A model generated the notes under the pieces. That model did no database searches, was not told the origin of the DNA, and was given only the letters and a program-made list of their open reading frames with translations. This document shows, piece after piece, positions 23,851 to 31,578 of a stretch of 41,366 nucleotides of DNA (its first letter is position 1; every line of letters begins with the position of its first letter). This DNA is from Emmonsiellopsis sp. PD_33 (taxonomy: Eukaryota > Ascomycota > Eurotiomycetes > Onygenales > Ajellomycetaceae). Where the stretch lies: the NCBI GenBank assembly GCA_032988165.1, contig JANTQF010000318.1, positions 1-41,366 on the forward strand, read 5' to 3'. The translations under genes were made by a program, and so were the position numbers.

Positions 23851-25165
23851 CTAGTCGGCCTTTTTGCTAGCCCATCTAAACACATTGCCGAGATCCGAAT
23901 CATGGATCTCCGTGACGTATAGACATGTTGTAAAAGTCGTATAGAGAGACTTGAGGAAGTTCTCGTCCTTTTGCTCGATGTACGAGTCGCCAAGAAGGGG
24001 TCTGATGGCCTTTGTTGCCTCTTCGGCGTTGTAGAACGGGATCCGCGAGAAGACATGGTGGACGACGTGGAAGTCGATGATTTCGTGGAAGAAGTGGCGC
24101 CCGATGAAACCGAAGCTGCGGTCTACGGTGGAGATCGATCCCTTCACGAAGGTCCATTCGTCGGCGGAGAAGTGGGCGACGGAGGGGTGCGTGTGGTGGA
24201 GATAGGTGATGGCAACTGTGGAGGCGCATGTTAGGGGATGGCAAAGATGGAAATAGGGCTTGGGGAAGGGAGGGGATATTTACCCAGCCAGTGATGCACC
24301 CAGAGATTAGGGATAATGTATAGACAGAAAATTTCAAACTTTCCAATGATTGTGCTGAGATAGAACAAAATCGATGCCATAATAGTCACTCCCAGAGTAG
24401 ACAGGGCAACCTTTACCCGCTGGTCGCGGGTGAATAGTTTGCCGAATGGATCGAAATGGCTGCGAGTGCCGCTCCCCGCCTTGGACTTCTCAGGAGTACT
24501 GTCGGGTCCCGAAGTAACATAGGCAAGGAGATATAGCTGCCAGCCACCAAGTTGATGGGCTAGCAGGTTGATCAGACCCATAATTGGTGTATCCTCAGCG
24601 AGCTCCTTCAGGTCGTTGTGCTGGAGGTTGTGTTTGGCGCGATACTCAGCTTCCGTGGAGGGAACGAAAGCGGTATCCTTCTCCATATGGCCGGTATACC
24701 GATGATGGCGTGCATGGGTAATTTGCCAGGAGAAATACGGCACGAGGAGGGACGAATGGACGGCCCATCCGATGATATCATTGATCAATGGGTAGTCGGA
24801 ATATGCGCCATGCCCGCATTCGTGGCCCATTATCCATAGCCCGGTGCCGACACATCCTTGAGCAAACCCGTAAAGAGTCCAAGCAATTCCCCGGAGCCAG
24901 ACAGATTCCAGAGAAGGGATTTTTAAGGCACAGTACACAAGAGCAGCGGCATAGGCGATATCACGAGCCAGATACAGAGACGAAGTAAGCAACGATGACT
25001 TGAAGCAGTGCTCTGGAATCGCATCCTTGAGCGCTTTTAAGCTTACACTCGGCGCTTTTTCGTGTTGTGCCTGGAATGCATGATTAGCCTTCAGCGCGTT
25101 CCAGCCGTGATTTAAATATGAAAAAGAAAAAAAAAACTGGGAAACTGGGTGGCTTTTACCGTCAT
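23851..25165 (-). CDS. Delta-12-type membrane fatty acid desaturase (oleate desaturase family)
   Basis: Three exons on the minus strand: 25165-25160 (codes only Met-Thr), 25070-24284 and 24215-23851. The introns are 89 bp (GTAAAA...CCAG, phase 0) and 68 bp (GTAAAT...ACAG, phase 1); 385 residues. All three histidine boxes of the di-iron site are present: HECGH (85-89), HARHH (121-125) and HVVHH (314-318), the last followed by FSRIPFYNA as in delta-12/omega-3 enzymes. Hydrophobic pairs lie before box 1, after box 2 and before IIPNLWVHHWL. ALKDAIPEHCF at the N-terminus is the usual lead-in of fungal oleate desaturases. The enzyme should act in the ER membrane, turning oleoyl into linoleoyl chains with cytochrome b5 as donor. 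Length is slightly short for the family, whose N-termini vary. The two-codon first exon is inferred; no in-frame ATG lies further upstream in the adjoining leader. Confidence 0.85.
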
Positions 25166-25218
25166 TCTTGCGGCTTCGTCGCGGACAGTGGAAAAACGGT
25201 CGAAAAAATTGAGATCAT
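25162..25218 (-). promoter_or_regulatory. 18-codon upstream ORF overlapping the desaturase start
   Basis: On the minus strand an ATG at 25218 opens an 18-codon frame whose TGA (25164-25162) overlaps the proposed desaturase start in the sequence ATGA. A two-codon ORF (ATG TGT TGA) lies a little further upstream near 25250. Stop/start overlap of this type can control re-initiation on the main frame. This depends on the predicted first exon being correct. Confidence 0.4.
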
Positions 25219-26594
25219 CAACGACTGGAATGTTCACGGCGATTTTCAACACATTTTGGATCTGGAAAATTCAGAGAGAAAAAATTTCAGACCCGAGCTT
25301 TTTTCTAATTGCTGTGGGGAGAAAGCTTTGTTAGGGGGTTTCTTATCCGCTTATCGCCCGGTGGAGACAAGGCCCGAGATGGTGTCCCCATCCCCCTGAT
25401 CCTTGAGGATCGGGTCCCAAAGTTCTTCAGTGTCCTCCTCCAGATCTCTCTCCCCTCTCTGCCCAGGGACGCCACGGAAAGCCGATGGCAGCCTGTTCAT
25501 CTTCACTGTTAGTTGTTGGTGAAACAAAAAACGCCCCTTCAGCGATGGATGGAGGTTTCGCTTAAATATTTGTCGCAAATCTAGACTAACTTTAACTAAC
25601 CTTAACTAACCTTAATTACCGTGGAACCCAAACTATCCCTGTTTCAGACAATAGTCTCCACTCCTATTGGCTGTTCATCGGGAAAAAAGAAGATGGGGAT
25701 TGGCTCGGAAAATTATGCGCCATAGTGCTTCTCAATATAGAGGCCCTTGCCAGCCAATAACAGGCAACATAATTTGTTTGAGGATGCCACTAATCTAATT
25801 TCATCTTAGCGGATGATGTGACATCGCATCAAAGAACATATGTTCATCCTATTCTAATAAGACCATCAGGTATTTTCCCGTGGAGGCCATGCCGTCCAGC
25901 AGACCACCATACACTGTCACAGAGTTGTTTTGGACTTTTTCCGTCTACTAATCCGCGGCTACTATTGATTGACTGGGCACTGACGTGCGAAGTGTTTGGG
26001 TGGCATCGGGAGAGCATCGAGACGTTGTAATTCCGCGCTTACACGAACAGCACTCCATGACCTACCATTATGACCGATGAGGGAGTTATAACCCAGTACC
26101 ATATTCGGTTACTTGCCGGAGAAGCCTACATCTGCAATAGGTTGGGTGGTCCGATAGGCCCGGAGAGTTATCCTTCCAACAATCCCTCCGAAATCTCTCC
26201 GCCGTCACAGTGTCTGGCCGATTAACTATCATAGTTGATTCCGTATTTGTGAAAGCGCTACTATCAGGCAATCTGATTCTGGATACGGAAATAGCAATAA
26301 CGAGGATCAGGACGGTCTGGCATGAGATTCCATACAAGTACTAGTATGTAAGATTCCCCCAGAGTACGGATGACATGCCCCTACTCCTCTGCAGGGGATA
26401 TTTAGATCAAGCAAGTGGCTTCATTAATAATAGGACCCCGCTCGAGGCTGAGAAGATGCCGACACCATCATATTTTGGGACTGTGGTCCAACAAATATAA
26501 AGACCACCATGGACCCCTCGCTTCTTCGACATATCTTACCAAGCCCGTTCCTACCCCTCCAGGCCAAAAGTACATCTTTCAAATAGAACCAGCC
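25166..26594. promoter_or_regulatory. Divergent promoter region between desaturase and GNAT-like gene
   Basis: Three CCAAT boxes cluster within 100 bases: two on the minus strand (ATTGG at 25666-25670 and 25699-25703) and one on the plus strand (25754-25758). A tandem 10-mer TTAACTAACC runs at 25592-25611 and degenerates to 25620. CCAAT boxes are bound by the HAP/CBF complex in fungi. No gene was found in the rest; the frames at 25818-26030 and 26086-26337 look random. Confidence 0.45.
25351..25500 (-). promoter_or_regulatory. 49-codon ORF in the desaturase 5' region
   Basis: ATG at 25500 (MNRLPSAFRGVPGQRGERD) to TGA/TAA-type stop at 25351; acidic middle (DLEEDTEELWDPILKD). It lies 335 bases upstream of the desaturase start, on the same strand. 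It may be an upstream ORF, a separate micro-gene, or chance. A branch-site-like CTAAC plus CCCCACAG just downstream (about 25315-25335) hints at splicing in this leader. Confidence 0.3.
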
Positions 26595-27386
26595 ATGTCG
26601 AACGATCTGGGCCTCCCTCCCCGCTTTGAGGTCCGCCGCCTCAGACTAGAACATCGCCGCTGGGCAGCCGCAATCGTTGCTCACAGCAATATGTCCAGCG
26701 CTCCAATATGGCCGAGGGCATACCCCGAAAACATCACCGCCCGATGTTTGCAGATATTCAACAATGCCGAGCCTCTGGTTACTCACCGGATAGAGTCTGG
26801 AATGTGCTTTGGCGTATTCGACAAGGAATATAATTTCAAACGTCCAGAGTCTGCCCAGACAGGCGGCGCATTATACTGGGCCGCAAACGATACCACCGCT
26901 CCAATGGATCAATTGCTCGAGCAGATGGACTTCCCTTTAGTATCAGTCGCGATATCATACGATTACTTCACCCGCTTCGAGGTAGAAAGGCCAATTCAGT
27001 ACGTCAACGCCCTTCCACTCTTCCCGCGGCTTTCAGCAGGGGTCGATGCAATCAAAAAGTTCGACACGCCTGCCGCAGCCGGTGAGGTTCTAAGTCGCTC
27101 TTCGACTTGTACGCGCGACGACTATACGGGCCACGGAATCATGACGAAACTTGCCCATTACCTCATGCGGGAGGCTGCGAGTGAGGGATACAGGGAGATT
27201 ATAGTTGATTCTTCGCATGATGCTGTTACCCGCGTGTGGGCAAATCCACCATCGCCATTCAAGGGGGAGAAGTTTTGCGAGGTTAATGTCAAAGACTTCG
27301 AAGAGGAGAAGGGGCCGGATGGCAAGGTGTTCAAATTCGACCATATTGATCAGTTGTTTACCAGGATTCGTGTCACGCTGAAATAA
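26595..27386 (+). CDS. GNAT-like N-acyltransferase family protein
   Basis: Single exon from ATG 26595 (MSNDLGLPPRFEVRRLRLEH), 263 residues. The frame is open further upstream but only from a non-ATG codon, so the 26595 start is preferred. The opening beta-strand/helix pattern (FEVRRLRLEHRRWAAAIVAHS) resembles a GNAT fold. About residues 170-205 hold a motif-A-like stretch (TCTRDDYTGHGIMTKLAHYL, then MREAASEGYREIIVDSS), where R-D-x-x-G-x-G would hold the acyl-CoA pyrophosphate. The 263-residue length is longer than simple GNATs, with an insertion in the middle (about 70-165). Many fungi have uncharacterised proteins of this build. No signal peptide or membrane segment. Substrate unknown; the call rests on motif resemblance only. 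Confidence 0.65.
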   Translation: MSNDLGLPPRFEVRRLRLEHRRWAAAIVAHSNMSSAPIWPRAYPENITARCLQIFNNAEPLVTHRIESGMCFGVFDKEYNFKRPESAQTGGALYWAANDTTAPMDQLLEQMDFPLVSVAISYDYFTRFEVERPIQYVNALPLFPRLSAGVDAIKKFDTPAAAGEVLSRSSTCTRDDYTGHGIMTKLAHYLMREAASEGYREIIVDSSHDAVTRVWANPPSPFKGEKFCEVNVKDFEEEKGPDGKVFKFDHIDQLFTRIRVTLK

Positions 27387-28114
27387 TCGAGCCGATATGG
27401 AGCCGTGACGAGAAGTTTTACTGGATTTAAATGGATGTAATTGGCCAGGTGGATTTTGGTCATTTTCTATCTCTCTGCAAATAATATTCTAGATGTTATG
27501 AGGGAACGTTGACAGAATCATACCATGAATGCCACTATTTTGCGCGCTCGAAGCGATGTATGAGTCATCAAAAAGTGAACCTATAACTACCCATTTGAGG
27601 TGGCTTGGGGTTATTTATCAACCGATAACGAATTCCAGATCCAGGTGTCACACCAAAGCGCGCGCTGGCTTTGCCGCAGACTGGGAGTCATCAGGCTGGA
27701 GCTTAGACAAAAACACCCAGCAGGAAGGTTGCTCAATCCGGCAAATCATCATGCAAATATTTATGCGAAGCCAGTATCCTCTGGGCCCTGAGGTTACTAG
27801 GAACACCCGTCTTCATGCAGACTTAATGATAATTTTCATGACTTCTTTTGCCTCTCTCATCACAGTGGATTCTCCTTGGAGGATTCAGCGACGTTCCTGC
27901 CGGTTTGCTGCCTACAGCAAACTTGATCTTTAGTGCGTGCGGCTGAGATTCACAATGAGTCAACAAAATTTTGTATATCAAGCTTCATGTTTGCCTTTCA
28001 GTTCTTTTCTTCGGAGCATCATCAAATCCTTAGGTTTCCCATCGTCTTTGAACATCATACCTTTTCTAGGCCCCCTCCACCGACCATCGGAGATTTCAGT
28101 TCATCTCAGGAATC
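27387..28114. other. Intergenic region before the phage-protein-like gene
   Basis: 728 bases between two + strand genes. The frames here (27529-27933, 27933-28310) are not credible. The last about 60 bases are pyrimidine-rich (TTTTCTAGGCCCCCTCCACC), as in fungal leaders, so the next gene likely has its own fungal-style promoter. Confidence 0.5.
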
Positions 28115-29875
28115 ATGGCTCGAGCAGCTGCCAACGATGTCGACGACGAGTGGGTTGAGATACCCGTGCGCCCAGCGCCGAAAAAGAGATCGACCATTGA
28201 TCCAATGCCATTGTTTAAATATATGGCCCGGCGCGCGGAGGACCTTCTCTTCACCAGGAACACCGCCCCTATTTTCCACTGTCGAAGGGAGAATCCAGAC
28301 ATCGCCCTGAACACCATCTTCGAAAACTCATTCCCTCCCGACCTTCAGCAAGTATTCCATTGCAGTACTTGCGCCCATTTCCTGAATCGCTTTGGCGATC
28401 TGTGCCTTGTCGACGAGTCAACGGGAGCACTGATTCCGCTGTTCTGGGATACCAAGGTCAAGTCTCTTCCATCTCTTTTCCATGAGCCCGTCAAGGCCAT
28501 GGTTGATACATTCAAGGACAGGAGTGTAGGGACTGAGTTCAGAATCACCAAAGAAAAATATCTTCACTTGGGCACCGAGAAGCGCGGCGGATTTGACCAC
28601 ATGGCGTTTGATTTCCCAAAATCAAAACGCCTTATTACTCCGCAGGTCGCACGCAATATCCCCGCGACAAACGAGCAGAGGGAGATGTTGGAACGCATCT
28701 TGAAAGATTATAGTGCAGAGACGGTTCGCAAGACGGCGTCGATGCTTCTGGAAGACCGTCTGCCCTATGCTGACGCTCATAAAGCGGCAATCCGCTGGCT
28801 GCGTCAAGTACAGAAGCAGGACCCTACTGGCCTTCCTAGCATGGCGTGGGACAAGCAGTATAACATCAAATCCCACCTGGCTGCATCTGCCTTCATCGGT
28901 TGCTTACACCAGCTACGTTCGGGCGCGCTCTCCATCCTCCTCAATTGTGTCCAGGACGGCTGGTCATTTACGAAACTCGAGGAGCACTGGCGAGCACTGT
29001 GCGATCCTAAGTCTTACCTACGTCCCCAAGCTGCGCCTACGGAGGGGAATATTGCGGCTGCTGAGAAACTGTTCGAGGAATTGGGGCTGAAAAAGGATGA
29101 CCTTCGCAGAAGATATATCACTATGGACGATATTCCGGAGCCAGCATTCATCTACAAGTCTGTCCAAGCGAAGCGAACCAAGCAAGAAAACCTCAAAAAG
29201 AGTGGAATATTCAAGGATGTGGTTTCCCGCGCAAAACGGACAACATCTATCAACGACTCAGACCTAGGACCTCCAAAATCTATCTCCTTCACCAACTTCG
29301 TCCTTACCGTGCTTCCCACCGCCAAGAAAGTCGAAATCAAGCTCGACCCCAAGGAATACCTCGTCTTCTGTATCGCCGGCTATCCTGGCTCCAAGCCTCT
29401 AATGCAATGGCACACGCCTGACAACCTAGTCAGCGTCTTCACATTTACAAAACGGGTAGACCCATCCCGCTACAACCTCCATACAGAATGGAATGAAGTA
29501 ACTGCAATTTTCCCACTGCCCCATCTCTGGGATAACATACAAGCCACCACCACCTTCCCATTACTCCCATCCGAAGCCCCTGAGTTCAGCGTCCAGAATC
29601 GAAAGCAGGGCTTCCGGTATCTATTTGCTATCGATGGCATCCAGGATAACACCACCAAAGGTCTTTGTCTCTTCCCGCAAAACCTCAAGTCGGAATTTCA
29701 CCCTGTACGAGCTACTATTGAGGCTTATAGCAACATGGAGAAAATCTCCCCCTCGAGTACGTTTGTCGGTGGAATCGACGTGGACCGATCGAGAGGTGAG
29801 AAGATTGAGCGGCTGTTTCGTGTGATTGATTTCGAGGGCCAGAGCAAGCTTTATAAGATGGTGCTATTTGAATAG
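28115..29875 (+). CDS. Intronless protein resembling a family of uncharacterised phage/bacterial proteins
   Basis: One uninterrupted 586-codon frame from ATG 28115 (MARAAANDVDDEWVEIPVRP). No signal peptide or membrane helix. Visible landmarks: FHCSTCAHFLNRFGDLCLVD (C83, C86, a possible half zinc site); a Trp soon after (LIPLFWD); an alpha-helical middle with EDRLPYADAHKAAIRWLRQV; YLRPQAAPTEGNIAAAEKLF (about 302-321) followed by GLKKDDLRRRYITMDDIPEP; SFTNFVLTVLPTAKKVEI; and near the end LFPQNLKSEFHPVRATIEAY (about 519-538). In this order these match, from memory, proteins of about 400-500 residues found in large tailed phages and some bacteria, with no known function. I cannot confirm this by search. 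Lack of introns in a long gene, where most neighbours are spliced, fits acquisition by transfer. Codons look fungal, so any transfer is old. It could equally be an ancient eukaryotic family. Confidence 0.75.
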   Translation: MARAAANDVDDEWVEIPVRPAPKKRSTIDPMPLFKYMARRAEDLLFTRNTAPIFHCRRENPDIALNTIFENSFPPDLQQVFHCSTCAHFLNRFGDLCLVDESTGALIPLFWDTKVKSLPSLFHEPVKAMVDTFKDRSVGTEFRITKEKYLHLGTEKRGGFDHMAFDFPKSKRLITPQVARNIPATNEQREMLERILKDYSAETVRKTASMLLEDRLPYADAHKAAIRWLRQVQKQDPTGLPSMAWDKQYNIKSHLAASAFIGCLHQLRSGALSILLNCVQDGWSFTKLEEHWRALCDPKSYLRPQAAPTEGNIAAAEKLFEELGLKKDDLRRRYITMDDIPEPAFIYKSVQAKRTKQENLKKSGIFKDVVSRAKRTTSINDSDLGPPKSISFTNFVLTVLPTAKKVEIKLDPKEYLVFCIAGYPGSKPLMQWHTPDNLVSVFTFTKRVDPSRYNLHTEWNEVTAIFPLPHLWDNIQATTTFPLLPSEAPEFSVQNRKQGFRYLFAIDGIQDNTTKGLCLFPQNLKSEFHPVRATIEAYSNMEKISPSSTFVGGIDVDRSRGEKIERLFRVIDFEGQSKLYKMVLFE

Positions 29876-30612
29876 GTGTACGTTGTCTGTTAATTGTATC
29901 TTTTATGCGTTCACGATTATAATCATTATGGGGAGTTATTGCCTTAAAGGGGGTTTGTGGGCGGTCCTTGCGAACTCTTTAGGGGGTTAAGAATCCCCTT
30001 TTTCACATTCTGTGCGCTAGGCTTAATATTTAGCTCGTTGGTAGTTAACTATTCAAAATGGTTTTACCATTGTCTGAACTGTTCCACGTCCCATATACTT
30101 CCCTGGGCCACGTGGGACCTATTATCTGATCCCTTCAATCCACCGCCTACCATCATAGCCACGATGGGAATAAAATACTCCCCACGAATCGTCCCAAGCA
30201 CCTCACCTCCCCAGAGATCCCAGAATCAGTTCAAAAGCGCGGTCAGACGCCCTGACACCTGTCTGTCCGTTTGTTTAAAGTTCTCGTGTCTTCCCAGCCA
30301 AGACGTGGCGGTATTCGAAGATCGATCTGACATGGCCAATGGTAGATCAAGATCCGGTGTCCGAATCTGAATACGAGGGTGAATGAATGGGAATCGAAAG
30401 CCTTGTTTCTATAATTATGTTTTCGATGTCTGTGTTTGATATGACTGGTTCTTTCATCATTCGACTCTGTGATGAGGCTTGCCTGAATACACATACACAC
30501 ACACACTCATATATAGAGGACATCCCCATAGTTACACATCTCATCTCTCCTCGTCCATCTCCCCATTCAACACCACAGTTACTCACCCATCCCTCCAACC
30601 CAACCCACCACA
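29876..30612. other. Intergenic region with TATA box and CA repeat
   Basis: No credible gene. A short (CA)n run at about 30488-30506 is followed by TATATAG at 30510-30516, 97 bases before the next start codon, and by C/T-rich leader sequence. The frames 29957-30370 and 30387-30863 (+) are in non-coding or overlapping positions and look random. Confidence 0.5.
30510..30516 (+). promoter_or_regulatory. Probable TATA box of the secreted-protein gene
   Basis: TATATAG 97 bases upstream of ATG 30613, followed by a pyrimidine-rich leader. Distance and context fit a fungal core promoter. Confidence 0.5.
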
Positions 30613-31066
30613 ATGAAACTCTTCCTCCCCTTCCTAGCTCCCCTGCTCTCTACCCTCCCCCTCCCAACCCACGCCCTAAACACCCGCTGCGCCGCTCAAT
30701 CGTCCCTCGGCGACCGCCCGGACTGCATCTGCATCGACCACAACGAATGCGTGAGCCGCTGGGGCGGCCGTGCCGTGCAGGGGGCGCCCGGCGACTGGCC
30801 GTGTCCATGGGACGGAGAGAATGTGTGGGGCTGTATGGTTGGACATCCCTGCGTGACGCATGATTCGTATTGTGGGTGGAAGAGTGTTTGTGAGGGGGGT
30901 GGGAGGTATGCGGGGACAGTGTTGCCTGGTGGGTTTATATTCTTTTAATTTTTTATTTTTCGGCTTCTTTGGAGGGGGGGAAGATGAGTGCTGATTGATT
31001 GTGGAGTTAGATCCTGTCTGTCCGGGTGGGAATGATTTTATCTGCTGTGATATGCATGGTGACTAG
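30613..31066 (+). CDS. Small secreted cysteine-rich protein (12 Cys)
   Basis: Two exons, 30613-30928 and 31011-31066, joined in phase 1 over an 82-bp GTGGGT...TTAG intron; 123 residues. A signal peptide is clear: MKLFLPFLAPLLSTLPLPTHA, with likely cleavage after Ala21. The mature part of about 102 residues has 12 cysteines, an even number that allows six disulfides, including the patterns C-x-C (DCICID) and a final CC pair (FICCDMHGD) supplied by exon 2. Trp/Gly-rich stretches (SRWGG, DWPCPWDGENVWGCMVG) are unusual. The splice adds three cysteines and a clean end, which supports the intron. The protein should be exported and compact, like effector or antimicrobial small secreted proteins, but I recognise no family. 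It converges on the Zn2Cys6 gene. Confidence 0.75.
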
Positions 31067-31578
31067 GGGGGTTGGGTTCTGCTTCTCTCTGGAGGGCCAC
31101 TGTCGATGAAGGTGGTCAATGAAGCCGGATACTATGGGTTGGTGGTCGATGGGTGATGCGCCGTTGAATTTACATCTTCCAATAATATCCATGCGGCCTA
31201 TAAAATCCATCGTGGAGGATTCCCACCATAATCCTTCCCCTCTTCGTCGGATTCCGAGTTTCGATACCAAATAATGAAATTCGATTCTGGTAATACGGTG
31301 GCCGTATCCGCGTCATTGCGGGAGGTGGTTTTGTTCGTTGTCTGCTTTTCAAAATATGATGTCAGAAGTATTGTGATTCCCCCTTTAAAGACATTAGCAG
31401 CTATAATCCTTTTCGTCTGTTAAATATAATATCATTCACGAGGATAAACTCCCCTCATGCTGAATAGAAGTTAAGAATTGTGCATGGCTACTCTTTGAGC
31501 ATTAAGCCTAGAGCAGCGTTGGAGGCACTTTGCTGGAGCCATAAAGAACAATACAAAGAATTCATAGAAATAATCCAA
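31067..31578. other. Convergent intergenic region
   Basis: 512 bases between the stop of the secreted protein (+) and the stop of the Zn2Cys6 regulator (-). No gene seen; presumably two 3' UTRs. Confidence 0.5.

Noticed and set aside
24618..24988. Plus-strand frames opposite the desaturase
   Set aside because: Antisense shadows of a gene with three intact histidine boxes.
26415..26594. 60-codon extension of the GNAT-like gene
   Set aside because: Starts at GTG with no ATG before 26595. Fungal nuclear genes start at ATG, and the GNAT-like pattern begins just after 26595.
29957..30370. 137-codon plus-strand frame after the phage-protein-like gene
   Set aside because: Random-looking composition, start codon not ATG, and it spans what appears to be 3' UTR and promoter sequence.
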